Of a DNA stretch of 64,000 bases, positions 1 to 8,721 are shown piece after piece. The notes under the pieces are model-generated. The model ran no database searches. It saw only the letters and a list, made by a program, of their open reading frames with translations, and was not told the DNA's origin. Every line of letters starts with the position of its first letter. The first letter of the stretch is position 1. The translations under genes and the position numbers were made by a program. Origin of the DNA: Myxococcus sp. CA023 (GTDB taxonomy: Bacteria > Myxococcota > Myxococcia > Myxococcales > Myxococcaceae); contig NZ_JAAEAH010000033.1 of assembly GCF_010998615.1 (NCBI RefSeq), forward strand, positions 1 through 64,000, in the 5' to 3' direction.

Positions 1-59
1 GGGTGGGGCGCAGACCTTGCGCCCTGGGTATCTGAGCGCGTGCGCCGCGGCGGGGGGGC

Positions 60-563
60 ATGGCAGGCTTGGGGGCTCTCACCTTCGAATCGTTGATGCC
101 CGACCCGTCCGTACTCGCCACCTGGGGCCTCCCGGGGCTGTTCCTCATCGCGATGCTTGCGGGCTCCGTGGTGCCAGTGCCGTCGGAGGCGCTGCTGGCC
201 GCGCTCGTCTACGGCGGGACGGCGCCCATCACCGCCATTGGAGTGGCCACCACCGGCAACGTGCTGGGCGCGCTGTCGCTCTACGTGCTGGGCCGGTGGG
301 TGGCGGGCGGTGGTGGAGGCGCCTTGGGGCGCTGGTACGCGCGGCGTCGTGAGAAGGAGGGGCCTCGCATGCAGCGCGTGGAGGCCTGGACGCGGAAGTG
401 GGGCGCGCCCGCGCTCGTCATGTCCTGGCTGCCCGTGGTGGGTGACGCCTTCGTCATCGCCGGCGGCATGCTGGGGGTGCGCCTGGTGCCTTTCGTCATC
501 TTCGTCACGCTCGGCAAGGGCCTCCGTTACCTCGCCGTCGCCCTGTCCGCCGCCGCGCTGTAG
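60..563 (+). CDS. YqaA/DedA-like inner-membrane protein
   Basis: A 167-residue protein of the DedA/SNARE-associated superfamily, closest in size and layout to the short YqaA group. Hydrophobic segments are visible at about residues 20-40, 50-85 and 115-165. The first carries the VPVPSEALLAAL stretch, where this family has a conserved proline and acidic residue in a re-entrant loop. The second half has a Gly-rich membrane motif (VVGDAFVIAGGMLG) that matches the second re-entrant loop. The family is linked to membrane homeostasis and lipid or undecaprenyl-phosphate transport, but the substrate of YqaA proteins is unknown. The ATG at 60 is the first in frame; one at 96 is a possible alternative. 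It stands alone on this strand. Confidence 0.7.
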   Translation: MAGLGALTFESLMPDPSVLATWGLPGLFLIAMLAGSVVPVPSEALLAALVYGGTAPITAIGVATTGNVLGALSLYVLGRWVAGGGGGALGRWYARRREKEGPRMQRVEAWTRKWGAPALVMSWLPVVGDAFVIAGGMLGVRLVPFVIFVTLGKGLRYLAVALSAAAL

Positions 564-722
564 AGCCCGTCCCAGACGGTTTCACCGATGTTTCACGCAA
601 CGTGTCTGCGTTTCGCTCGATAACGAAGACGGGCGAGCATCGCATTCCCCGTGAATCGGGTAGCGTGTGGATGTCTCATCCGACCACTCAACGGCTCCTT
701 GTCAGGGGCAGGACCGGACATC

Positions 723-2456
723 ATGCGTGACGACGCAACTCCTTCAAGCCGTGTGCAGTCGAACTGGCGGCGACATGCCGCCGCGCTGTTGCTGGCGGTG
801 CTCGCGGCGTGTGGTGGCGAGGACTCGGCGCTGGAGCCCGTGGGGCTCGACGGCGCGGAAGTCGGGCAGCGGCAGGACGCGCTGGGCGAGGTCCGCCTTC
901 GCCTGCTGGCGGCCAACACGTCCAGCGGCAACGGGCAGGACTACGACCCGGGCCACGGCATCCGCATCTTCCAGGGCACGGACGCCGACGTGGTGATGAT
1001 TCAGGAGTTCAACTACAAGTCGAACTCTGCGGCGGACCTCCGTGGCTTCGTGGACACGGCGTTCGGCACACAGTTCCACTACTACCGCGAGGGTGGGGCG
1101 CAGATTCCCAACGGCATCATCAGCCGCTACCCCATCATCGCCTCGGGCGAGTGGGATGACCCGTACGTCTCCAACCGTGACTTCGCCTGGGCGCGCATTG
1201 ACGTGCCGGGCCCGAAGGACCTCTGGGCGGTGAGCGTGCACTTCCTCACCACGGGAACCAGCAACCGCAACTCGGAGGCCAGCAGTCTGGTCAGCCGCAT
1301 CAAGGCCAACATCCCCGCGGGCGACTACCTGGTCATCGGCGGAGACTTGAACACTGGCAGCCGCAACGAGTCTGCTTTCGGCACGCTGTCCCAGGTGGTG
1401 CGCACGGCGGGCCCGCACCCGGTGGACAAGAACGGCAACGGCAACACCAACGCGGGCCGCAACTCGCCGTATGACCACGTGCTGGTGGACAATGACTTGT
1501 TCGCGTACCAGACGTCCGTTGTCATCGGCGGCAGCACCTTCACCAACGGCCTGGTGGTGGATACGCGCGTTTACTCGCCGCTGAGCGACATCGCGCCCGC
1601 GCTGTCCGGTGACAGCGGGGCCTCTGGCATGCAGCACATGGCCGTCATCAAGGACTTCATCATCCCGGGCGACAGCTCGCCCGGCAACAATGCCTCCGTC
1701 TCGGTGACGTCGCCCAACGGCGGTGAGAGCTGGGCGGGCGGGAGCGTGCGTAACATCACCTGGACGTCGACCAGCGTCACGAACGTGAAGCTGGAGTACA
1801 CGCTCAATGGCAGCACCTGGAGCACCCTGGTCGCCAGCACGGCCGCCTCCGCGGGCAGCTACGCGTGGACGGTGCCGTCCAGCGCCACCACCACCGCGCG
1901 GGTCCGCATCAGCGACGCGTCCAACGCCAGCGTCAGCAACACCAGCAACGCGGCCTTCACCATCACCACGGCTCCGGCGGGTGGCACGGGCACGGTCATC
2001 ATCAACGAGGTGATGGTCAACGAGCCGGGCTCGAACGTCGCGGGCGAGTTCGTGGAGTTGGTGAACACCGGCACCGGGGCGGTGGACCTGAGCGGGTGGA
2101 CGGTGTCCGACGCGGCCAGCCTGCGTCACACCTTCCCCGGTGGCACCTCGCTGGCGGCGGGCGGCGTCATCGTGGTGTTCGGCGGCGAGGCGGGCATCCC
2201 GGCCGGCACGCCCAACGCGGTGTCCGCCTCCACGGGCACGCTGGGCCTGTCCAACAGCGGTGACACCGTCATCGTGAAGACGGCCACCGGCACGGTGGTG
2301 GAGTCCGCGGTGCTGTCCTCCGGTGTGAGTGGCACGGATGGCGTGTCCGCCAACCGCAGCCCGGACCTGGGCGCCACGGCGACCTTCGTGCTGCACACCA
2401 GCCTGTCCAGCCTGCAGGCCTCGCCGGGCCGGCGCGTCAACGGCTCGGCGTTCTGA
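723..2456 (+). CDS. Secreted endonuclease/exonuclease/phosphatase lipoprotein with lamin-tail domain
   Basis: A 577-residue protein starting at ATG 723; an in-frame GTG at 651 would add 24 residues that do not look like a signal. A lipoprotein signal ends at LLLAVLAAC-GG. Residues about 50-320 form an EEP (DNase I-like) fold with MIQEFNY (catalytic Glu), VIGGDLNTG (Asp/Asn) and SPYDHVLVD (the His-bearing motif). A Ser/Thr-rich Kre9-like beta domain follows (about 345-435, from VTSPNGGESW). A lamin-tail domain comes last (about 445-560, from VIINEVMVNEPG to GWTVSDA). It probably cleaves extracellular nucleic acid or a phosphoester at the cell surface; the tail domain is likely for binding. A hairpin terminator follows the stop. 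Substrate is inferred from the fold only. Confidence 0.85.
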   Translation: MRDDATPSSRVQSNWRRHAAALLLAVLAACGGEDSALEPVGLDGAEVGQRQDALGEVRLRLLAANTSSGNGQDYDPGHGIRIFQGTDADVVMIQEFNYKSNSAADLRGFVDTAFGTQFHYYREGGAQIPNGIISRYPIIASGEWDDPYVSNRDFAWARIDVPGPKDLWAVSVHFLTTGTSNRNSEASSLVSRIKANIPAGDYLVIGGDLNTGSRNESAFGTLSQVVRTAGPHPVDKNGNGNTNAGRNSPYDHVLVDNDLFAYQTSVVIGGSTFTNGLVVDTRVYSPLSDIAPALSGDSGASGMQHMAVIKDFIIPGDSSPGNNASVSVTSPNGGESWAGGSVRNITWTSTSVTNVKLEYTLNGSTWSTLVASTAASAGSYAWTVPSSATTTARVRISDASNASVSNTSNAAFTITTAPAGGTGTVIINEVMVNEPGSNVAGEFVELVNTGTGAVDLSGWTVSDAASLRHTFPGGTSLAAGGVIVVFGGEAGIPAGTPNAVSASTGTLGLSNSGDTVIVKTATGTVVESAVLSSGVSGTDGVSANRSPDLGATATFVLHTSLSSLQASPGRRVNGSAF

Positions 2457-2477
2457 GCCTCCCCGCTTGAAGTGTCG

Positions 2478-2514
2478 CGGCCCTGCTTCCCGTTTCGCGC
2501 GGGAAGCGGGGCCG
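2478..2514. terminator. Bidirectional hairpin terminator
   Basis: Arms CGGCCCTGCTTCCCG (2478-2492) and CGGGAAGCGGGGCCG (2500-2514) pair over 15 bp with one mismatch around a 7-nt loop, then TGTTGTTT follows. It sits between the convergent nuclease and AI-2E-family genes, so it probably serves both. Confidence 0.75.
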
Positions 2515-2532
2515 TGTTGTTTCAGCGGAGCC

Positions 2533-3720
2533 TCAGTGGTTCTCCGGCGGCGTGGGCGACAGGGGCACGCGCTCGTGCGTCTCCGCCGACAGCACGGACG
2601 GGCGGATGATGAGGCTTTCGCCGCCGCCCGGGCCTCCGGGCGTGGCCGGGTCTCCGGGGCGCGGCGTGGGCCGGCCGTAGTCGCGCTCGTAGATGCGCAG
2701 CAGGGCCAGGAAGAAGGCCACGATGAGGGGCCCCAACAGCAGGCCCACCGTGCCAAACGCGGCCAGGCCTCCGAGCAGGGCGAAGAAGACTATGGCCGCG
2801 TGCTGGTGCATGCCGCGCCTGGCCAGCAGCGGCTTCACGATGTTGTCCACCAGCCCCACCACCACGGTGCCCCAGATGGCGAGGAACAGCGCCGCCCACG
2901 GGTGGCCGCTGAAGAACATCAGCGCCGCGGCGACCAGCACCACGATGGCGGCGCCCACAGCGGGGATGAGCGCCATGAAGAACGCCACGCCCGCGAAGAA
3001 GAGCGCCGCGGGGACGCGGGCGATGAGGAAACCGACGAGCGCCGCCGCCGCCTGCACGCCCGCGGTGGCCACCGACGAGACGAGCACCGCCACGGAGACG
3101 CTGCGGAACTCCCGCAGGATTTCCCCCGTCTGGCCGCGCCGAAGTGGCGAGACGCTCTCCACCCAGCTCACCAGCCGCGCGCCCTCCGTCAGCAGGAAGA
3201 AGAGGGCGATGAGCATCATCACCGCCTGGAACGCGATGGAGCCCGTCGCCGCCACCGCTCCGGTGACGGCCCGCGCCGCTGTGCCGCCCTGGGTGCTCAC
3301 CTGCTGCTGGAGCGTCTCGTCGAGTTGGGCCTGCTCCAGGGGGATGCGCTCCAGCAGCCTCTCTATCGGGCCTCGCACGGGGCTGGGAATCTTGCCAATC
3401 AGTCCTTCCATCCCTTCCCGCTGCACCGTGTCGGAGACGAACTTCACGCCGTCCGACACCTCGGTGACGACGAAGGCCGTGAGACCTCCCAAGGGGAGGA
3501 GCAGGGCCAGGATGACTCCCGAGACGATGACCCCCGCCGCCAGGTTGTTGTGTCCGCGGAGCTTCCGGCTCAGCCGCGAGTAGAGGCCGTAGAAGGTTCC
3601 CGCGAGCACCGCCGCCAGGAAGAAGGCCTTGGCGAACGGGCGGACAACCAGGGCCAGCAGGATGATGGAAAGAATGATGAGGCCAGTGAACACCCGCCGG
3701 GCGGTCTGCTCGGTTGCCAT
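2533..3720 (-). CDS. AI-2E family transporter (PF01594)
   Basis: A 395-residue polytopic membrane protein starting at MATEQTARRVF. An in-frame upstream extension to 3798 is possible but runs into the divergent promoter region. It has about eight hydrophobic helices: two near the N-terminus (ILSIILLALVVRPF, AFFLAAVLAGTFYGLYSRL), a soluble loop at about residues 95-180, and a C-terminal cluster ending in GTVGLLLGPLIVAFFLALLRIYERDY. This matches the usual 350-400 residues of the family. Members move autoinducer-2 or act as Na+/H+ or peptide exporters, and the substrate cannot be read from sequence. The Pro/Gly-rich C-terminal tail of about 45 residues is extra and probably cytosolic. Confidence 0.85.
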   Translation of the reverse strand: MATEQTARRVFTGLIILSIILLALVVRPFAKAFFLAAVLAGTFYGLYSRLSRKLRGHNNLAAGVIVSGVILALLLPLGGLTAFVVTEVSDGVKFVSDTVQREGMEGLIGKIPSPVRGPIERLLERIPLEQAQLDETLQQQVSTQGGTAARAVTGAVAATGSIAFQAVMMLIALFFLLTEGARLVSWVESVSPLRRGQTGEILREFRSVSVAVLVSSVATAGVQAAAALVGFLIARVPAALFFAGVAFFMALIPAVGAAIVVLVAAALMFFSGHPWAALFLAIWGTVVVGLVDNIVKPLLARRGMHQHAAIVFFALLGGLAAFGTVGLLLGPLIVAFFLALLRIYERDYGRPTPRPGDPATPGGPGGGESLIIRPSVLSAETHERVPLSPTPPENH

Positions 3721-3841
3721 ACCCGTCAAGGTAGGGCTGCCGTCACAGAAGGGTAGGGACGGGTGGCGCTTTGGCCTGCCCGCCTGCTGTCCTGCCAAGA
3801 AGGCTTGGGCCCGGCCCCAAGGCGGCTAGAGTGGCCGCGCC

Positions 3842-4258
3842 ATGCCGCCCTTCGAATCCCCCCAATTCACTGTCTGGCTGCTCCAGGCGCTCTGCGCCGT
3901 CTTCCTGGCCATCCTCTTCCTCCAGTCCGGCCTCGACAAGGTCATCGACTGGAAGGGCAACCTGGGCTGGCTCACGGGCCACTTTTCCAAGAGCCCCCTG
4001 CGCGGCGTGGTGCCGCTGATGCTGGCCACCGTCACCGTGCTGGAGCTGGCGGCGGGCGCGCTCAGCGCCGCGGGGCTGGTGTCGCTGGTGGCCACGGGCA
4101 GCGCGACGCTGGCCTTCTGGGGCGCGCTGCTCTCCGCGGTGTCGCTGGTGGCGCTCTTCTTCGGCCAGCGGGTGGCGAAGGACTACGCCGGCGCGGGCGG
4201 ACTGGTGCACTACTTCCTGCTGACGCTGGTGGCGGTGTACGTCACCCGCCTGGGCTGA
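3842..4258 (+). CDS. DoxX family membrane protein
   Basis: A 138-residue protein with four predicted transmembrane helices. Its first helix and loop (FLAILFLQSGLDKVIDWKGNLGWL) show the DoxX family pattern of a small residue-rich helix followed by xGxxKl. Length is normal for the family (about 130-150). DoxX proteins are poorly defined; some associate with thiosulfate/quinone redox or oxidative-stress complexes. The gene is divergent from the AI-2E-family gene and ends 1 bp before the end of the convergent ThrE-like gene. No partner gene for a redox complex is adjacent, so the role is open. Confidence 0.75.
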   Translation: MPPFESPQFTVWLLQALCAVFLAILFLQSGLDKVIDWKGNLGWLTGHFSKSPLRGVVPLMLATVTVLELAAGALSAAGLVSLVATGSATLAFWGALLSAVSLVALFFGQRVAKDYAGAGGLVHYFLLTLVAVYVTRLG

Positions 4259-4259
4259 G

Positions 4260-5519
4260 TCAGAGCACCTTGCGGGTGGGGACCAGGGCGTTGGCGGACA
4301 GCAGTCCGGCCACCAACGCCACGGCCACCATCAGCATGGAGAAGGCCGTGTCCACGCCGGCCACCACGTCCCGCTCCAGCAGGGATGACAGGCTGCGGAA
4401 GCCCACACTGCCGGGCACCAGCAGCATGAGTCCGGGCACCAGCGTGGTGATGGAGGGCTTGTTGCGCAGCCGGGCCAGCGCGTTGCTGCCCATGGCCAGC
4501 AGCAGCGCGCCCACGAAGGCACCCAACTGAGCCCCCAGCAGCAGCGAGCCCAGACGGGCCCCCGCGAACGCGAAGGTGCAGGCTCCGGCAATCCAGCCCC
4601 AATCCCTGGGGCGCGCGCGGAAGAGCACGCATACCGCGAAGATGGCCACCAGCAGCATGAGCAGCTGCGTCCAGTCCGGCAGCGCGGGCGGCAGCGGCGC
4701 CACGGGCGGCTCGGGCAGCACCACCGACAGCCGGCTGCCCAGGGCGACACCGAAGCCCAACTGGAGGAAGACGAGCGCCGCCGCCGTGAGCCGTGAGGTG
4801 CCGGAGATGAGGTTGCGGGTGGCCAGCTCGTTGATGGCCACCGTCAGGGACAGGCCGGGGAGCAGGACGATGAGGCCCGCCAGCGTGGCCACCTGCGCGG
4901 ACAGCGGCCCCATCAGGCTCGCGGCCAGCGCGGCGACGGCGGAGGACAGGATGGCGGCCACCGGCTCCAGCACCCGGGCCGTGGTGGGCTGCTTCCGGGT
5001 GAGCACGCCCAGGGTGCCGATGAGCAGGCTGCTGAACGCGGCCACCGCCATCTCCTTGAGTCCTCCGCCGAACAACCGCCCCGCGGCGCCGCCCGCGAGC
5101 GTCCAGCACAGGAGCTGGAGCGCGGGGCCGAAGCGCTCGGGTTGCGCGAGGATGGCGTCCACGCGCTGGGCCCCTTCCGTCGGAGGCACCTGGCCGTGGA
5201 TGACTTCGTCCGCCAGCGTGTCCAGCAGCGTCAGCCGTTCCAGGTCCATGTCCCCCGGCTCCACGCGGATGAGCGAGGTGCGCAGGGCCTCCGGCGGTCC
5301 GAAGGACGAGAAGATGGACGTGGGGGTGGAGAAGAAGCGCCCCTCCAGTCCGAAGCGCTCCGACACCCGCTGCATCAGCAGCTCCAGGCGATGCGCGGGC
5401 GTGCCGTAGCGGTGCAGCGCCTCGCCCAGCCGGATGGTGAAGGCGACGGCGGGGCCCGGCGGCGGGGAATGACTGACGGCGGTGAGGAGTTCGGGAGGGA
5501 CGGCCACGGCGGCGCACAT
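4260..5519 (-). CDS. ThrE-like threonine/serine exporter family protein
   Basis: A 419-residue protein starting at MCAAVAVPPELL; frame continues upstream to 5615 but that part is Arg/Pro-rich and poorly protein-like. The N-terminal soluble domain (about 1-130, FTIRLGEALHRYGTPAHRLELLMQRVSERFG) matches the ThrE N-terminal domain (PF06738). It is followed by about ten membrane helices covering both ThrE halves (PF06738 and the ThrE_2 domain). Family members export threonine and serine in Corynebacterium glutamicum. Split two-gene versions are common elsewhere; this is the fused form. It has no operon partner. Confidence 0.82.
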   Translation of the reverse strand: MCAAVAVPPELLTAVSHSPPPGPAVAFTIRLGEALHRYGTPAHRLELLMQRVSERFGLEGRFFSTPTSIFSSFGPPEALRTSLIRVEPGDMDLERLTLLDTLADEVIHGQVPPTEGAQRVDAILAQPERFGPALQLLCWTLAGGAAGRLFGGGLKEMAVAAFSSLLIGTLGVLTRKQPTTARVLEPVAAILSSAVAALAASLMGPLSAQVATLAGLIVLLPGLSLTVAINELATRNLISGTSRLTAAALVFLQLGFGVALGSRLSVVLPEPPVAPLPPALPDWTQLLMLLVAIFAVCVLFRARPRDWGWIAGACTFAFAGARLGSLLLGAQLGAFVGALLLAMGSNALARLRNKPSITTLVPGLMLLVPGSVGFRSLSSLLERDVVAGVDTAFSMLMVAVALVAGLLSANALVPTRKVL

Positions 5520-5684
5520 GGCAGACGCTCCACGCCGAGTCAAACGGCAGTGGGTCACACCCCTTGGCTCCAGGGGCGCCGCCCGCCTGCCTCGCCCGGC
5601 GCTCCGCACCTTCAACGTCGCGGGTTCAGGTCCGCCTCCTCCTGGGAGTTCCGCCCATCAGCGCGTTTTTCCTGAATCCTCCAC

Positions 5685-6122
5685 TCAAGACTTGATGAGC
5701 CGGCCGAGTACGAAGCCCGCGGCCACGCACCCCGCGATGAAGAGTCCGGGCCGCTCGCGGACCTGTGTCTGGGCATCCGCGAGCAGCTCTTCGGTGGTTT
5801 CGTTCTCCAGCCGGTCGGACGTGCGGCGAAGCAGTCCCGCTGCGCTGCCGAGCAGCGGCCGCGCCACTTTCGCCTCGTCCCTGTCCGAGATGCTCTCCAG
5901 CCTGGAGACGAGTCCCCGCATCCCCTTGGCCACGTCACCCCGGCGGCTCTCCACCTGGTGGTAAACGCGCTTCTTCGCGGCGCTGCCCAATTGCTTCGCC
6001 TGCTCCTTGCCGGTCTGCGCGATTCCGGACGTACCGGACTCGTCACGGGCGATGCGGGAGCCCTCTTCCGAGCGCTGCCCGTACCCGCTGCCTTGGATGC
6101 TGCCGTCAATGACGCTTCCCAT
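5685..6122 (-). CDS. YqjD/ElaB/DUF883-like membrane-anchored protein
   Basis: A 145-residue protein starting at MGSVIDGSIQG. The start is set by a near-perfect Shine-Dalgarno (GAAGGAG, 6 nt upstream on the minus strand). The body is long amphipathic helix (about 45-115: AKQLGSAAKKRVYHQVESRR...LLRRTSDRLENETTEELLADAQTQVRERP). A single C-terminal membrane segment follows (GLFIAGCVAAGFVLGRLIKS). This layout matches YqjD/ElaB/DUF883 proteins, which bind ribosomes at the inner membrane in E. coli in stationary phase. The first 45 residues are low-complexity and extra. Function here is inferred from architecture. Confidence 0.68.
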   Translation of the reverse strand: MGSVIDGSIQGSGYGQRSEEGSRIARDESGTSGIAQTGKEQAKQLGSAAKKRVYHQVESRRGDVAKGMRGLVSRLESISDRDEAKVARPLLGSAAGLLRRTSDRLENETTEELLADAQTQVRERPGLFIAGCVAAGFVLGRLIKS

Positions 6123-6307
6123 GCTGACTCCTTCAGGTTCCGAGGGGGAAACTGTCGCGAGGGCTTCACAGGTCATCGTCCCCGCGTGCCTTCGCCTCAG
6201 AAGGTAGACATGCTGCATGGCTGGCCTGGACGGAGCCTGGTACGCAGGCAGGGTGGGCGGTGGAGGGCGCGGGCGAAGGTGGGTGGAATGAGAGAGGACG
6301 TGGGTGG

Positions 6308-7108
6308 ATGGCGCGGAAGCAGCGGACCCCGAGGTGGCTGGAAGCGGCACGGCGGAGGGGGCCGGAGGACGTGCAACCCTCTGGAAGGTCGGACTGGTTG
6401 GCGAGGGCCCTGGGGAAGGCCGGAGTGATGCCTCGCGCCCAGGCGGAAGCGGCCATCCGCGAGGGACGGGTGACGCTCGATGGGCGGGTGGAGCACGAGC
6501 CCTTCGCGCCGGTGCGTCCGGGGATGGAAGTGCGGGTGGACGGGTTGGTGCGGCACCTGGAGGCGCCCGTGTTGGCGCTGATGTTCCACAAGCCAGGGGG
6601 GCTGGTGGTTCACGGCTCGGACGCGGAAGGCGTGGGCACCGTGTTCGAGAGTCTGCGTGAGCGGCTCACCCAGCCGCTGCGCGACTATGAGTGGCTCGCG
6701 GTGGGCCGTCTGGACCGGGACACCACGGGGTTGCTGCTCTTCACCAACGACGAGCGTCTGGTCCAACACGGGACGTCGCCCGAGCGGCACCTGCCCAAGC
6801 GCTACGTGGCGGGCGTGGTGGGGCCGCCACCGGAGGATGCGCTCCGCCGGCTGCGTGAGGGCCTGGTGCTGGAGGACGGACCGACGCGGCCCGCGGGGGC
6901 CCGGCTGCGCGCGCCGGACGTGGTGGAACTCACCCTGACAGAAGGGCGCAACCACCAGGTGAAGCGGATGCTGGCGGCGGTGGGACATCCGGTGCGGACC
7001 CTGCACCGCGAGGCCGTGGGCGGCGTGACGCTGGACGTGCCCGAGGGCGCGTGGCGGTTGCTGACGGACGAGGAAGTGTCCCAGGGGTTGTCCTTCTCCG
7101 TTTCCTGA
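6308..7108 (+). CDS. RsuA/RluB-family rRNA pseudouridine synthase
   Basis: A 266-residue enzyme starting at MARKQRTPRW (an upstream in-frame ATG at 6260 adds 16 low-complexity residues). An S4 RNA-binding domain spans about 28-85 (SDWLARALGKAGVMPRAQAEAAIREGRVTLDGR). The catalytic domain has LAVGRLDRDTTGLLLFTND, in which the Asp of GRLDRDT is the family nucleophile. GRNHQVKRMLAAVGHPVRTLHR is the second conserved motif. The family isomerises a uridine in 16S or 23S rRNA. Whether the target is that of RsuA, RluB, RluE or RluF is not decidable here. It is divergent from the YqjD-like gene. Confidence 0.9.
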   Translation: MARKQRTPRWLEAARRRGPEDVQPSGRSDWLARALGKAGVMPRAQAEAAIREGRVTLDGRVEHEPFAPVRPGMEVRVDGLVRHLEAPVLALMFHKPGGLVVHGSDAEGVGTVFESLRERLTQPLRDYEWLAVGRLDRDTTGLLLFTNDERLVQHGTSPERHLPKRYVAGVVGPPPEDALRRLREGLVLEDGPTRPAGARLRAPDVVELTLTEGRNHQVKRMLAAVGHPVRTLHREAVGGVTLDVPEGAWRLLTDEEVSQGLSFSVS

Positions 7109-7140
7109 GGCCGCGCCCGCCGCGTGTAGACTTCGGGGCC

Positions 7141-8700
7141 ATGGACGATTCCGCGGCCCGTGAGCGTGGCGGCTTCCCCGCTCGGGCCTTCTGGCTCGGT
7201 GTCTTCGGCGTCACGGCGGCCTTCAGCCTCTTCTGCCTGGGCGTCGAGTACACGCCGGACTCGCTGCACTACCTCTCCGTGGCGCGTGGGCTGCTGTCGG
7301 GCTCGGGGTTGTCGGGCACGCTGCTCGCGGTGGACACGGCCATGCCCCGGCCGTTGGACTTGTGGCCGCCCCTGTTTCCCATGGCCTGGGCGGCCCTGTT
7401 GTGGCTGGGGCCGGATGCGGCGGTCGTCACCCTGCACCTGCTGTGCTTCGCCGTGCTCGCCGCGGCGCTCTTCTCCATGGCTCCCGAGGGACAGGGCGCG
7501 CGCTACGTCTGGACGTGCGCGGTGCTCATCGTCCTCTACCGCCCCTTCGGGCACGTGGCGGCGGCGGCGTGGTCCGAGCCCTTGTGCGTCGCATTGCTCG
7601 CGCTCGCCCTGGCGCGGGAGGTCCGGGGTGCGGACAGTGCCGGCTGTTCCTTCCTGGTGGGGGCGCTGCTGGGCCTGGCGGTGCTGACTCGCTACGCGGC
7701 GCTGTTCGTCCTGCCCGGGCTCCTGTTGTGGCGCTTCGTCCGGGCGCGTGAGGAGGGGGGGCCGCGGCGGCATGCCGTACATGCACTGGCGCTGGGCGCG
7801 GGGCTCGGACTCGTGGTGGCGCCGTGGTTCGTCCGGAACGTTGTGTTGTTCGGCCACGCCATGGGGCCGCCGAGGGCACCACGTGGTGCGGGGCTCTTGT
7901 CCTCGCTGCTCAGTGGGGTGGATACCCTGTTGGGGGAGGCGTCCTTCGGCGCGTTCGGTGTGCTCTGCGTGGCGGCCACGGTGTGGCTGCTGATGCCCGC
8001 GCTGCGCGGTGTTCGGGGGGAGCGCCCGCCGGATGCATCGCTGGAGCGGCTGCGGCCCGCGGCGCTGATGGCCGTGTCGTATGTCGCGGGCCTGTTCTGG
8101 ACGGCCACCCGCACGCAGATGGACACGCTGGATGGCCGGCTGCTGGCGCCGCTGGGCGTGGGGCTGGTGCCGGTGACGGCGGCGGTGTTGGTGTCGCTCG
8201 TGGAGCGTTCCCGGTTGATGTCACCTCCGGTGCTCATCATCACCGGCGTGGTGGTGGTGGCGGGACACCTCTGGGCGCCGCTGCACGCGCGCGTCCGTCA
8301 GCCCCGGCTAGGGCTCCATCACCTTCGCGAGCGCGTTGCCCCGCTGCCGGCGTGGGTAGAGGCCCACGTCACCGAGCGGGACCTGCTCCTGGGGCCGCAA
8401 CTCTGGTGGGTCCATCCCTTCTCACGTGCCCCCGTGGTGGCGGATGGCTACCCCGAGCGAGGCTTCCTGACGCGGCAGACACTGGGGGCGTACCTGCGGC
8501 GGCACGGCGCCGCCTACGAGCGCTTCTTCTGGTTCGATACCAGGCCTCCGCCCGTCGACGCGGCTGCCTTCGAGGCCGTCGAGGTCGCCCGGTTGGAGAT
8601 GAACGCCTACTGGTCCACCGTGTGGAACACCGTCTGGGAAATCCGTCCTGTGGGCCGCGCGTCTCCCGTGGACCGACGCGAGGCGGTCCCCGCGCCGTAG
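7141..8700 (+). CDS. Polytopic GT39/ArnT-like membrane glycosyltransferase
   Basis: A 519-residue membrane protein with about ten hydrophobic helices. The first periplasmic loop after helix 1 has EYTPDSLHYLSVARGLLSG, resembling the Asp-containing loop of GT39/PMT/ArnT-type enzymes that use polyprenyl-phosphate sugars; it is followed by PLDLWPPLFPMAWAALLW. A soluble C-terminal region (about 400-519) closes the protein. The exact substrate and even transferase activity are inferred from the fold pattern alone. It lies 32 bp after the pseudouridine synthase on the same strand and may be co-transcribed. It converges on the pab operon. Confidence 0.65.
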   Translation: MDDSAARERGGFPARAFWLGVFGVTAAFSLFCLGVEYTPDSLHYLSVARGLLSGSGLSGTLLAVDTAMPRPLDLWPPLFPMAWAALLWLGPDAAVVTLHLLCFAVLAAALFSMAPEGQGARYVWTCAVLIVLYRPFGHVAAAAWSEPLCVALLALALAREVRGADSAGCSFLVGALLGLAVLTRYAALFVLPGLLLWRFVRAREEGGPRRHAVHALALGAGLGLVVAPWFVRNVVLFGHAMGPPRAPRGAGLLSSLLSGVDTLLGEASFGAFGVLCVAATVWLLMPALRGVRGERPPDASLERLRPAALMAVSYVAGLFWTATRTQMDTLDGRLLAPLGVGLVPVTAAVLVSLVERSRLMSPPVLIITGVVVVAGHLWAPLHARVRQPRLGLHHLRERVAPLPAWVEAHVTERDLLLGPQLWWVHPFSRAPVVADGYPERGFLTRQTLGAYLRRHGAAYERFFWFDTRPPPVDAAAFEAVEVARLEMNAYWSTVWNTVWEIRPVGRASPVDRREAVPAP

Positions 8701-8721
8701 GCATCCGCCGCGTGGTGGGCC

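Noticed and set aside
595..622. Possible hairpin ACGCA/TGCGT before the nuclease gene
   Set aside because: Only a 5-bp stem; expected often in this composition.
744..2756. A 670-codon open frame antisense to the nuclease gene
   Set aside because: Arg/His/Gly-rich composition, no domain, and it runs through the terminator and into the convergent gene; a GC-rich shadow frame.
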